Shown piece after piece: positions 29,001-35,976 of a DNA stretch of 35,976 nt. Source of the DNA: Gammaproteobacteria bacterium F7 (GTDB taxonomy: Bacteria; Pseudomonadota; Gammaproteobacteria; Pseudomonadales; IMCC2047); contig LUKI01000024.1 of assembly GCA_001593685.1 (NCBI GenBank), positions 1-35,976 on the forward strand. The letters are read 5' to 3'. The position numbers and the translations under genes were made by a program. The number at the start of each line of letters is the position of its first letter. Within the stretch, counting starts at the first letter, position 1. The notes under the pieces were generated by a model that saw nothing but the letters and a program-made list of their open reading frames with translations, did not search any database and was not told the DNA's origin.

Positions 29001-29980
29001 TGACAGCAAAGCCGTTAGGGATCGACTTTGATTATTTATACTTGCCAGCCAAAGATACAGCTCAGAAAAGTGACGAAGCGCGAGGTAAACGCGACGTGCT
29101 AGCGGACTGGGTACCTCAGCAGTTGCCAGAGTTGGATTTGCAGATTAAGCGGCTGGTTTTAGGTGAGGAGCCCTATGGACGCTGGGCTTTTAATAGTCGT
29201 CCGCAGTTAAAGGGTATCAAGCTTGAGGGGTTAAACTTTGAGTTTAAGGGTATCCAGGGTGCGGGGGAAATAGATTGGGTGTACGAAAATAAGGCTCATC
29301 GTACCGAGTTTCGTGGTGATGTGAAAATTCCGAATGTTGCTCGTGCACTTAAAGCGTTGCAGTTAACGGCTGCTGTTGAAGCTAAAAATACACGCTTCTC
29401 AGGTCATTTAAATTGGCCGGGTACTCCCAGCGCTTTTTCGTTGATCGAAGGTGAGGGGATGTTGGCCATGTCGTCGAAGGAAGGGCGCTTGATTGATTTG
29501 AAAGCCTTACCGCTTTTAGGCGTGTTCAATTTTAATAATTTGTCGCGACGGTTGAGGCTGGATTTCTCGGATTTATTTGAGAAAGGCTTTAGTTTTGATA
29601 AGGCCAAAGGCCGGTTTGAGTTTGAGGATGGACTCATGCAGCTTACTGAGCCACTTGTTATTGAAGGGCCTTCAGCAAAATTTAAGGTGGAAGGCACAAC
29701 TGACTTGCGGAGGGAGCTGTTTAATCATGACGTTATTGCTGTTTTACCCGTTACGGATAGCATTCCGGTGCTGGTGACTTTGGCCGGTTTTCCGCAGATT
29801 GGTATTCCCGTTTATTTGTTTAACCGTTCCTTTGGTGACATGTTTGACCGTTTTACCAGCGTGAATTATAAGGTGACGGGTTCGTGGCGTGATCCAGAGA
29901 TTAAATTAACGAGCTTTTTCAAAAGCGATGATTTGAACAAGCAGCAACGAGATAAACCTGTGAGACGGCCAAAACGATGA
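26078..29980 (+). CDS. yhdP: YhdP-family AsmA-like envelope protein
   Basis: Very large (1300-residue) inner-membrane-anchored protein of the AsmA/TamB/YhdP group, bridge-like proteins implicated in phospholipid delivery to the outer membrane. One N-terminal TM helix (about 13-32) is followed by a beta-rich periplasmic body containing the DUF3971-type region. The AsmA-like C-terminal end (about 1150-1290) includes EGPSAKFKVEGTTDL and the VTGSWRDPEIKLTSFFK tail typical of YhdP. The gene follows rng by 59 nt. Its stop overlaps the start of the nitrilase gene by 4 nt (ATGA), so they are translationally coupled. Confidence 0.92.
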   Translation: MPVTKVGAKLSRYLWASLITVLVLVATYVSIGRMVMPRLGDYQQSIEATLSERLGMRVSAQSLQGGWQGFQPTIKLTGVSLAPDPGAEKALNPALNIERIDMRLDALASLLSKKVIFSSLVLEGAQLELAQDSHGHWHFVGMPASGKKANPLDWLLLQEQLLVKQLKINLKPNKAEEKALEIPQWVLKCGSQVCSSQGSLRPKGLVNGPLQFAVNSYGRPGNQNFQMRGYFSAPPVQLVDWFFLVNKLPMQAQQIDSLMLGGELWFEWANEQLLDVRGRVELPEVRLGESSGDFAAFESLQSNFFWQRGRPEQGEDWQLSLDEFTFEWGEQRFEPAQRRIVMRQTEQGKVAHVWADRVALQPLTQALMATNSLPEKIRDVLAVLRPSGELQNAHFDYPLDTGVKIPDFNFRARMANVAAAAWKGAPTLVGVNGYLKVGSDGGEVDFDTENLAMQFPKVFSDIWLFKNARGVVSWRLEDSVFWLNGRNLQLSGPVGDVAGQFSFVSSKGQFEPRLGLLIGLENAHLPDAMTFVPDVVIPPKLGDWLAQAFSAGKVQRTRFVLDQAVTKGAPPVTRSLAMAVDATQVDFSYHPDWPQLTQANVGVKIIDRNVAVAATHARFFDLELKNLDANYTSDARGAGRLQAEAEVKGPLKDSWRALTDTPLQKTVFQLAKDFQFTGQMQGNLALDLPFSDLRKSHVELDFSSYNASLSIPSLSIAAESISGAFNYSSRKGLTAKSVEASMFGFPLAMAIGSKKSGTGYITEFDFQGRVKAMSLSPWVPGMVLSKLSGETDFEALLKLGSEVNSELTVESDLQGLKVNLPEPFTKQVTDTIPLRFNLSLAEPQIHTLRYGNKFGYSLRFQDHTYQDGVIRLGPGQLAYQPSMAINVFGSLPELDLSSWQKLMNGDLGSHREARSGIKNTSVFSNISRVTVDVEQLRFLDEQYDNTHINAKQVAGDWHIGFNNELAKGRLSYYPVTAKPLGIDFDYLYLPAKDTAQKSDEARGKRDVLADWVPQQLPELDLQIKRLVLGEEPYGRWAFNSRPQLKGIKLEGLNFEFKGIQGAGEIDWVYENKAHRTEFRGDVKIPNVARALKALQLTAAVEAKNTRFSGHLNWPGTPSAFSLIEGEGMLAMSSKEGRLIDLKALPLLGVFNFNNLSRRLRLDFSDLFEKGFSFDKAKGRFEFEDGLMQLTEPLVIEGPSAKFKVEGTTDLRRELFNHDVIAVLPVTDSIPVLVTLAGFPQIGIPVYLFNRSFGDMFDRFTSVNYKVTGSWRDPEIKLTSFFKSDDLNKQQRDKPVRRPKR

Positions 29981-30819
29981 AAGCAGCCCTAGCGGTTATA
30001 CAGATGAATAGTAGTGTCGATATGGCAGAAAACCTTAATCAAGCTGAAGGGCTGATTAAGCAGGCTGTAGAGCAGGGCGCAAAACTGCTTTTTTTACCTG
30101 AAAATTTTGCGTTGCTGGGCATTGAAAACCCGTATCCGGCAGGGAAGCGTGAGGCCTCTAATAGTGAGGCGGGAACATTGCGACAATGGTTATCTGCGAT
30201 AGCGCGGAAATATGCAGTTTGGCTGGTGGCAGGCTCTATTCCTATCGCCAATCGACCGGATGGCAGCCTGTTAGAGCGCCGTGTACGAGCCGTCTGTTTG
30301 GTGATGGATGAGCAGGGTCAAGAGATTGCTCGCTACGATAAAATTCACCTGTTTGATGTGCAGGTGGCCGATGACTACGGCAGTTATCGTGAGTCGGATA
30401 CCGTCGAGCCGGGAGACCAATTGGTTGTTGTGGATACACCCTGTGGGAAACTAGGATTGGCCATCTGTTATGATTTACGCTTCCCGGAACTGTTCCAACA
30501 GCTACGCATGCGGGGAGCTGAGCTGATCAGCGTGCCTTCAGCTTTTACAGAGAAGACAGGTGAAGCGCATTGGCAGGTTTTGCTTAGAGCGCGAGCGATA
30601 GAAACGCAATGTTATATAGTGGCCCCCAACCAGTGTGGGCAACACTCAGAAAAGCGCCGTTCCTATGGCCATAGTATGGTTGTTGATGCCTGGGGTGGTG
30701 TGGTCGACTGTTTAGACGATAAGCCCGGTGTCATTTGTGCTGAAATTGATTTGGCAGGTGTGGCTGAAATACGGCAACGTATGCCCGTGGCGCAACATCA
30801 TCGTATTTGTGGTAAGTAA
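29977..30819 (+). CDS. Carbon-nitrogen hydrolase (nitrilase superfamily, Nit1-like)
   Basis: Cytoplasmic amidase of 280 residues with the complete Glu-Lys-Cys triad: Glu42 (FLPENFAL), Lys122 (YDKIHLFDV) and Cys164 (AICYDLRFPE). The sequence is closest to the Nit1 branch known to act on deaminated glutathione. The substrate here is inferred from family only. It starts within the yhdP stop (ATGA). In relatives tldD follows next. Here a convergent GIY-YIG gene occupies that place. Confidence 0.9.
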   Translation: MKAALAVIQMNSSVDMAENLNQAEGLIKQAVEQGAKLLFLPENFALLGIENPYPAGKREASNSEAGTLRQWLSAIARKYAVWLVAGSIPIANRPDGSLLERRVRAVCLVMDEQGQEIARYDKIHLFDVQVADDYGSYRESDTVEPGDQLVVVDTPCGKLGLAICYDLRFPELFQQLRMRGAELISVPSAFTEKTGEAHWQVLLRARAIETQCYIVAPNQCGQHSEKRRSYGHSMVVDAWGGVVDCLDDKPGVICAEIDLAGVAEIRQRMPVAQHHRICGK

Positions 30820-30858
30820 GTTAAGTTTATGAGTACTTTTTAGCCCAATTATTGAGGG

Positions 30859-31254
30859 TTATTTCCCTATTGAATTCCACTCTGGATTGACCATTGCAAT
30901 AATGCTGTCTTCTAGGCCCGCAGCTAAGTTTAGGTGAAATTGGCCAAAGTGTAGGAGCCCGTTATCGGGGAGAGCGTAGAGCTCAACCGAGTTGCCTGTA
31001 ATTAGACAGTTTTTGATTCTACTGTTATTTCTGGTATTCGTGCTTTGGCTTTTTGATGGCTTACAGTAGCCATACATTCGTTTTTTTAGTGGTTGTATAG
31101 TTTTTCCGATATATTTTGGGACGCCATCAACAGTGAAACAGTAGAGAATATTCGTGGAGTTTTCTTCTGACTCAATGACCAAGCTAAGCTCGTCATTGCT
31201 CAATGACCATTGACCAACCTTTTTAAACCCAATGCCTGTTAAGTTTTTGAGCAT
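30859..31254 (-). CDS. Stand-alone GIY-YIG domain protein
   Basis: A 131-residue protein with a GIY-YIG nuclease-like core. It shows LYCF (37-40) in the GIY position and KYIGKT (47-52) with the YIG at 48-50. Arg59 lies on the following helix, Glu115 (GLEDSIIAMV) fits the metal-binding acid and Asn127 (PEWN) the C-terminal conserved Asn. A short N-terminal extension of about 33 residues has no recognised domain. The catalytic set therefore looks complete, but no homing-endonuclease DNA-binding domain is attached. The gene lies 14 nt downstream of yjgA on the same strand. It could be a repair, restriction or mobile-derived nuclease. I cannot tell which. Confidence 0.65.
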   Translation of the reverse strand: MLKNLTGIGFKKVGQWSLSNDELSLVIESEENSTNILYCFTVDGVPKYIGKTIQPLKKRMYGYCKPSKSQSTNTRNNSRIKNCLITGNSVELYALPDNGLLHFGQFHLNLAAGLEDSIIAMVNPEWNSIGK

Positions 31255-31268
31255 GGATTTAACATTTT

Positions 31269-31793
31269 TTAATCAGTGGCCTCGGCCACTTCGCGTAGAT
31301 ATTTGAATAATTTACGAGAGCTGCCAAGGTTTTTCTGTTGGGCCTGATCCTTTTGCGCATTGCGAATCAGTTGGCGTAGGTGCTGTACATCAGCTTCGGG
31401 GTGTTGTTCCAGGTAGTCGGTTAGCGCTGTTTTGTCTGTAAGTAGGCGGTCCCGCCAGCTTTCGATCTGATGAAAACGTTGAGTATGCTCTACCTGGCTG
31501 GCATCAAAAGCGTTGATGGCATGGCTAATCGCGTCAACCTCTTCGTCATCGAGATTACGCATAATACGGCCAATGAACTGAAGCTGACGGCGCAGGGCTT
31601 CGCCCTTTTTTAATCGCTGATGTTCACGCACAGCGTTATCCAGCGTATCGGGCATGGGCACTTGATCCAATTGTTCGCTATTTAATTGTGTCAGGCGCTT
31701 CCCCAGATCCTGCAGGGCATCCATTTCCCGTTTGATTTGGCTTTTACTTTTTTCGTCGGACAAATCATCAAATTCTTCGAAATTTTCTGTCAT
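31269..31793 (-). CDS. yjgA: Ribosome-associated protein YjgA/DarP (DUF615)
   Basis: A 174-residue, highly charged helical protein that associates with pre-50S ribosomal particles in E. coli. The DUF615 hallmarks are the KSKSQIKREMDALQDLGKRL segment (about 14-33), FIGRIMRNLD (about 73-82) and the C-terminal SRKLFKYLREV (about 158-168). It follows mgtE on the minus strand by 45 nt. In relatives it sits between tldD and pmbA. Neither is present around it here. Confidence 0.92.
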   Translation of the reverse strand: MTENFEEFDDLSDEKSKSQIKREMDALQDLGKRLTQLNSEQLDQVPMPDTLDNAVREHQRLKKGEALRRQLQFIGRIMRNLDDEEVDAISHAINAFDASQVEHTQRFHQIESWRDRLLTDKTALTDYLEQHPEADVQHLRQLIRNAQKDQAQQKNLGSSRKLFKYLREVAEATD

Positions 31794-31838
31794 AGGCTGG
31801 GCGTCGAGTGTTGGGGCGGGAGAAAACCGGTTTAAAAG

Positions 31839-33197
31839 TTAGGCGTAAAAAATAGTCGCTAATCCCAGAAACGCGACATAACCGACCACGTCGGTAACGG
31901 TCGTTAGTACAACGCTGCCAGCAATAGCGGGGTCAATTTTAGCTTTGCGTAAAATCATCGGCAGTGAAACGCCTGCCAGTGCTGCGAATAGCAAGTTAAT
32001 AACAACCGCTAATGCGATGACGATCCCCATTTTCGGGTCGTTGAACCACCAGGCGGCAATCACTGCCACTATCAAGGATAAAATCAGGCCGTTAAGTAGG
32101 GCGACCACCAGCTCTCGCCGGAGTAGCCAGTTTGAGTTTTTGTCGGTGACATGGCCTAGAGCAATACCCCGAATAATCAATGTCAGCGTCTGGCTGCCGG
32201 CAATGCCGCCCATGCTTGCGACGATGGGCATTAAAATCGCTAGCGCCACTACTTTTTCAAGCGTGCCTTCAAATAGGCCAATCACATAGGAGGCGGTGAA
32301 AGCGGTTATGAGGTTGATGAATAGCCACAGTGTGCGACGACGGGTTGCCTTGAGTATGGGGGCGAAGGTATCTTCATCTTCGTCCAGACCGGCACGGCCC
32401 ATGAAGCTGTGCTCGGCGTCTTCAATGATAACGTCAACCACGTCATCAATGGTGATTCGACCAAGCAACACACCGTTATCATCAACAACCGGCACGGATA
32501 CAAGGTTGTGCCGCTCAAAGAGGTGAGCAACATCAACGTCTGAGGTATCCCCCTTGAGAGTATGAATCTCGGTATCCATGATGTCCGAGACCATTAGGTT
32601 AGGGTCGCTGACCAGGATTTTAGTGGCGGCAAGCAGGCCTAGCACTTTGCCTTCACGGTTGATGACCGGGAAATTGTCGGTCATTTCCGGAATTTCCGGG
32701 TGCATACGAAGATAACGAAGTACTACGTCCAAAGTAATGTCGGGACGCACCGTAATGGTGTCGGTGTTCATCAAGCCGCCAGCGGTATCTTCCGGGTAGG
32801 AAAGTACAGCCTCAAGCAGCTTACGGTTCTGGTCGTCCAGGGAGCGAAGAACTTCCTGAACCACTTGATCTGGTAACTGTTGAAGAAGGTCGGCGGTGTC
32901 GTCGGTATCTAGACCTGAAGTCGCATCGACGAATTCCTGTGGCGCCATTTTACTGAGAATGTCGCCGCTGATTTCTTCATTCAGGTGCTGGAGAATCTCG
33001 CCACCTTGATCGGTCTCGATCATGTCCCAAAGAATATTACGCTCCTTGGGGGGGGACGATTCGAGCAGGTGAGCAACTTCTACCGCTGGGAGTTGTTCGT
33101 TAAGAATTTCACGGGCATCTTCGTAGGCGCCCTCGTCCAGTGCCTGGTTGAGGTTGTCTATTTGGGCTTCCGTTGTAGCGTTTTCAGCCTGAGACAT
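31839..33197 (-). CDS. mgtE: Magnesium transporter MgtE
   Basis: Mg2+ channel/transporter of 452 residues. It has a cytoplasmic N domain (about 35-135, superhelical), two CBS domains (about 140-260) that sense Mg2+, a connecting helix and five C-terminal TM helices (about 290-450). The pore-region sequences MPIVASMGGIAGSQTLTLIIRG and DPAIAGSVVLTTVTDVVGY are characteristic, including the Asp that selects Mg2+. It lies 124 nt downstream of ptsO on the same strand. Confidence 0.95.
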   Translation of the reverse strand: MSQAENATTEAQIDNLNQALDEGAYEDAREILNEQLPAVEVAHLLESSPPKERNILWDMIETDQGGEILQHLNEEISGDILSKMAPQEFVDATSGLDTDDTADLLQQLPDQVVQEVLRSLDDQNRKLLEAVLSYPEDTAGGLMNTDTITVRPDITLDVVLRYLRMHPEIPEMTDNFPVINREGKVLGLLAATKILVSDPNLMVSDIMDTEIHTLKGDTSDVDVAHLFERHNLVSVPVVDDNGVLLGRITIDDVVDVIIEDAEHSFMGRAGLDEDEDTFAPILKATRRRTLWLFINLITAFTASYVIGLFEGTLEKVVALAILMPIVASMGGIAGSQTLTLIIRGIALGHVTDKNSNWLLRRELVVALLNGLILSLIVAVIAAWWFNDPKMGIVIALAVVINLLFAALAGVSLPMILRKAKIDPAIAGSVVLTTVTDVVGYVAFLGLATIFYA

Positions 33198-33321
33198 ACG
33201 CGTGGTTAAATTCCTGAGTTAACGATGGGTTAATTGTATAGGTCTGGATTAGAGCGGCCAATATTGTGGGTAATTAAAATAACTGGTTTTGCATGGTGTG
33301 CTTATGCGAGTTGGGGCGATT

Positions 33322-33591
33322 TTATTCACCTTCTCCAAATTTATCGTTAACAATTTCTTCAATAGCTTTTAAGGCGGCATCTTCGTCGCGACCCTCAACT
33401 TCAATATTAAGCGTAGTCCCCTTGCTGGCTGCTAACATCATGACTGACATGATACTTTTTGCATCGACCATACGCTGCTCATTTCCGAGTTGAATCTGGC
33501 TGGAAAAGGCTGACGCCGTATTTACCAGTTTAGCAGCTGCGCGAGCATGGAGGCCTAGTTTGTTGATGATGGTGATCTCGCTTTTGATCAT
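33322..33591 (-). CDS. ptsO: Nitrogen PTS phosphocarrier NPr (HPr-like)
   Basis: An 89-residue HPr-fold protein that passes phosphate from PtsP (EI-Ntr) to PtsN. The phosphorylated His15 lies in KLGLHARAAAKL, and Ser46 in VDAKSIMSVM matches the HPr regulatory-serine position. Its place 18 nt after rapZ in the rpoN-hpf-ptsN-rapZ cluster identifies it as NPr and not the sugar-PTS HPr. Confidence 0.95.
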   Translation of the reverse strand: MIKSEITIINKLGLHARAAAKLVNTASAFSSQIQLGNEQRMVDAKSIMSVMMLAASKGTTLNIEVEGRDEDAALKAIEEIVNDKFGEGE

Positions 33592-33609
33592 AGCGGTCGA
33601 TGTTCTCAG

Positions 33610-34467
33610 TTATTCGTCCAAGTCGCGATGCCGAACCTGAACATTAGGAAGTTTGTCGGTAAAGTGTTTGGCCAGTCGCTCGCTTAAGTAGACTGAGCGG
33701 TGATGGCCGCCAGTACAGCCAATCGCCACAGTCATGTAACTGCGGTTGTTAGCATCGAAGCGTGGTAGCCACTTGTCCAGATAGCTGCATAGGTCGGTAA
33801 ACATTTCTTCAACGATCAGCTGACCTTCGAGAAATTTGATGATTTGCGGATCACGGCCATTGTATTGTCGCAGTGCGGGATCCCAGTAGGGGTTAGGCAA
33901 GCAGCGAACATCAAAGATCAGGTCGGCATCGGCAGGAACGCCGCGCTTGAAACCAAATGACTCAAACAGTAAAGCCAGCGTGGTGTCATTGTTTTCTGCC
34001 AACTGTTTTTTAATGATGTCGCGCAGCTGATGAAGCGATAGGTTACTGGTATCAATCTTCAAGTCTGCCATTGAGCCAATTGAGGATAGTAGCAGGCTTT
34101 CTTTCCAGATAGCTTCTTCCAGAGATACGGAGGCATTGCTCAGGGGATGCTTGCGCCGGGTAGCGCTGAAACGGGTAAGGATGGTTTGGTCGTCGGCATC
34201 CAGATAAGCAATGGTGTAATCAATACCGGTACTTTGAATAGCAGCTACCGTATCGGGAAAGCGTTCTAGACTTGTCGGCACGTTGCGGGCATCAATACTG
34301 ATCGCAATAGCGTCGCGCTGAGTGCCTTCGCGTTGCATCTCTTCGATCAAAGCGGGCAACAGGCCACTGGGCATATTGTCGATACAGTAATAACCTAGGT
34401 CTTCGAGTAGGTGGAGAGCGGTACTTTTTCCTGAACCGCTGCGACCACTGATGATAACAAGTTTCAT
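33610..34467 (-). CDS. rapZ: RNase adapter/nucleotide-binding protein RapZ
   Basis: A 285-residue RapZ-family protein with Walker A GRSGSGKST at residues 8-16 and the conserved C-terminal domain containing AIGCTGGHHRSVYLSERLA. In E. coli it delivers the sRNA GlmZ to RNase E and controls GlmS synthesis. Whether it does so here is unknown. It lies between ptsN and ptsO as usual. Confidence 0.96.
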   Translation of the reverse strand: MKLVIISGRSGSGKSTALHLLEDLGYYCIDNMPSGLLPALIEEMQREGTQRDAIAISIDARNVPTSLERFPDTVAAIQSTGIDYTIAYLDADDQTILTRFSATRRKHPLSNASVSLEEAIWKESLLLSSIGSMADLKIDTSNLSLHQLRDIIKKQLAENNDTTLALLFESFGFKRGVPADADLIFDVRCLPNPYWDPALRQYNGRDPQIIKFLEGQLIVEEMFTDLCSYLDKWLPRFDANNRSYMTVAIGCTGGHHRSVYLSERLAKHFTDKLPNVQVRHRDLDE

Positions 34468-34499
34468 AATGAGTTAGTCTGCTTGGCTGCTCTCAATGG

Positions 34500-34952
34500 C
34501 TAGTGGGCCGCTATGGCGGCTTCGTAAAGTGATTTGTTATCGGTTGCTGCGCGTAGGCTATTTCTAAAGTCCGCTTGGCTGAAGTTTTCGGCAATAGCTT
34601 GTAGGGCGATCAAGTGTGCTTCCGCGGCTTGCTCTGGTACAACTAATGCAAATAGCAGGTCTACAGGCTGGCCATCAATGGCATCAAAATTAATGGGAGT
34701 GTCAAGCTGTATCAGTACGCCAACCGTGTCGCAACAGTTTGGTAGTCGACAGTGGGGAATAGCGACACCTTCACCGATACCGGTACTGCCCAAGCGCTCG
34801 CGCTCAATGAGACGGTCAAAGGTTTCCTCTTCATCCAGTACGGGGTGAACCTCGGCGAGTGTTCGTGCAATCAGTTCTAATACACGTTTTTTGCTATCGC
34901 CAGGCACGTTGGCAAGTACGCAGTCTGGCGATAGAAGTCGTTCAATATTCAT
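34500..34952 (-). CDS. ptsN: Nitrogen PTS enzyme IIA
   Basis: A 150-residue EIIA-Ntr regulatory phosphoprotein. The phospho-acceptor His67 lies in GEGVAIPHCRLP. It receives phosphate from NPr and in relatives regulates potassium uptake, nitrogen/carbon balance and stress responses. It lies between hpf (20 nt) and rapZ (32 nt) on the minus strand. Confidence 0.96.
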   Translation of the reverse strand: MNIERLLSPDCVLANVPGDSKKRVLELIARTLAEVHPVLDEEETFDRLIERERLGSTGIGEGVAIPHCRLPNCCDTVGVLIQLDTPINFDAIDGQPVDLLFALVVPEQAAEAHLIALQAIAENFSQADFRNSLRAATDNKSLYEAAIAAH

Positions 34953-34972
34953 TAGTTATCGCAGTTTTAAGG

Positions 34973-35272
34973 TTAGTGCCCTTGCTGTCGGGCTAGGTTT
35001 TTTTCTTTTTGTTTTATGAGCTGTCGATCTAATTTATCGATTAATTGATCAATAGCGGTGTACATGTCTTCGTGTTCTGCATTGGCGACTAAGTCGGCGC
35101 CGGCAATATGTAATGAGGCGTCTGCTTTTTGGCGCAGTTTTTCGACGCTTAAGGTGACGTTAATACTGGTGATTTGGTCGTAGTGACGCTCTAGTTTTTC
35201 AAGTTTGTTATTAACAATGTCGCGCAGGGCGTCGGTGATTTCAACATGATGTCCGCTAAGGGTGATTTGCAT
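34973..35272 (-). CDS. hpf: Ribosome hibernation promoting factor (short form)
   Basis: A 99-residue HPF/RaiA-family protein that binds the 30S decoding region and promotes 100S dimers in stationary phase. The ATG at 35272 is chosen because AAGGAG lies 7 nt upstream and it gives the standard start MQITLSGHHVEITDALRDIV. An in-frame upstream extension of 34 codons looks spurious. The helix-rich C-terminal half, MYTAIDQLIDKLDRQLIKQK, is typical. It follows rpoN as in most gammaproteobacteria. Confidence 0.95.
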   Translation of the reverse strand: MQITLSGHHVEITDALRDIVNNKLEKLERHYDQITSINVTLSVEKLRQKADASLHIAGADLVANAEHEDMYTAIDQLIDKLDRQLIKQKEKNLARQQGH

Positions 35273-35394
35273 TAGATTGCTCCTTAAGTTTACTTGCTGA
35301 CAGATTGTTGGATACAGTTCTAAGTACAGGGTAACAAGTTTGAGCTGGTTAATGATAATTGAAACCGGACTCAAGGTGCATTGCGCTTGCCTAA

Positions 35395-35976
35395 CTAAAC
35401 CAGACGTTTTCGCTCATTGGAAGGCGGTATGGATAGTGACTCCCGGTACTTGGCAATGGTGCGCCTCGCCACCTTGATACCTTGCTCGGCAAGTAGATTG
35501 GCGATTTTGTTGTCACTCAATGGTTTCACTGGTTTTTCGGCAGCAATCAGCTTTTTAATAATCGCACGAATGGCTGTAGAAGAACAACCGGCACCGCTGT
35601 CAGTATCAACTTGACTGGAGAAAAAGTATTTTAATTCAAAAATACCGCGCGGGGTGTGCATATATTTTTGGGTTGTAACTCGCGATATGGTGGATTCATG
35701 CATATCTACAGCTTCGGCAATATCATGCAGCACCAGCGGTTTCATTGCTTCATCACCGTAATCTAAAAAGCCCTGCTGGATTTCAACAATCCTTGTAGCG
35801 ACTTTTAATAGTGTTTCATGGCGGCTTTGCAGGCTTTTGAGAAAGGTGCGAGCTTCCTGTAGCTGATTACGCATAAAGGTGTTATCGCTGCTGTTATCTG
35901 CGCGTTTAACCATGGCTGCATACGTGGCGTACTGATACAGCTTGACACTCCCATTAATTTTGATGCCATTGATGGC
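35395..35976 (-). CDS. rpoN: RNA polymerase sigma-54 factor, C-terminal part
   Basis: The C-terminal 193 codons of sigma-54. The gene continues beyond the right edge, since the frame stays open through 35976 (reading [20 protein letters not shown] before [11 protein letters not shown]). The core-binding/HTH region ([20 protein letters not shown]) and the RpoN box [10 protein letters not shown] near the C-terminus are both present, so the DNA-binding end is intact. It is first in the set rpoN-hpf-ptsN-rapZ-ptsO. Confidence 0.96.
   Translation of the reverse strand, partial: AINGIKINGSVKLYQYATYAAMVKRADNSSDNTFMRNQLQEARTFLKSLQSRHETLLKVATRIVEIQQGFLDYGDEAMKPLVLHDIAEAVDMHESTISRVTTQKYMHTPRGIFELKYFFSSQVDTDSGAGCSSTAIRAIIKKLIAAEKPVKPLSDNKIANLLAEQGIKVARRTIAKYRESLSIPPSNERKRLV

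Overview
The window looks like a chromosome segment of a marine-type gammaproteobacterium (inference). The two flanks carry a gene order I know from Pseudomonas and relatives: gatA-gatC diverging from mreB-mreC-mreD-maf on the left, and rng-yhdP-nitrilase, then yjgA, mgtE, ptsO, rapZ, ptsN, hpf and rpoN on the right. No rRNA, tRNA, CRISPR array, transposase or integrase is visible. gatA is cut by the left edge and rpoN by the right edge.

Layout. 1-838 (minus): gatA and gatC. 1043-4337 (plus): mreB, mreC (apparent ATT start), mreD, maf. 4324-8913 (minus): a NarX-like sensor kinase, a NarL-like regulator and a PAS-PAS protein with eroded GGDEF and EAL domains. 9320-10072 (plus): a TorF-family outer-membrane protein. 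10156-10485 (minus): a small secreted protein. 10894-18980 (plus): trimethylamine dehydrogenase, a membrane iron-sulfur oxidoreductase of the EMO/DgcB type, a leucine-rich-variant (LRV) repeat protein, etfB and etfA. 19531-24234 (plus): a five-gene branched-chain-amino-acid-type (HAAT) ABC transporter with a Tat-exported binding protein. 24540-30819 (plus): rng, yhdP, nitrilase. 30859-35976 (minus): a lone GIY-YIG protein, yjgA, mgtE, ptsO, rapZ, ptsN, hpf, rpoN.

How it works together. The centre is a roughly 20-kb accessory block placed between maf and rng, which are normally neighbours. Its core is a predicted electron-transfer chain for methylated amines. Trimethylamine is demethylated by the FMN/4Fe-4S enzyme (all the active-site residues I can recall are kept). 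Electrons pass to a dedicated ETF resembling that of Methylophilus W3A1, then to a membrane-anchored b-type/iron-sulfur protein that would reduce quinone. The adjacent transporter is a candidate importer for a methylated amine or related nitrogen compound, and TorF a candidate outer-membrane entry route. The sensor kinase/regulator pair is a candidate controller.

The most unusual points are the LRV solenoid protein encoded inside the respiratory gene set, loss of all cysteines from the first CCG motif of the quinone-side protein, and the pairing of a HAAT transporter with trimethylamine dehydrogenase. Others are helically phased repeats in front of torF and the ATT start of mreC. Genes for dimethylamine and formaldehyde use are not in the window.
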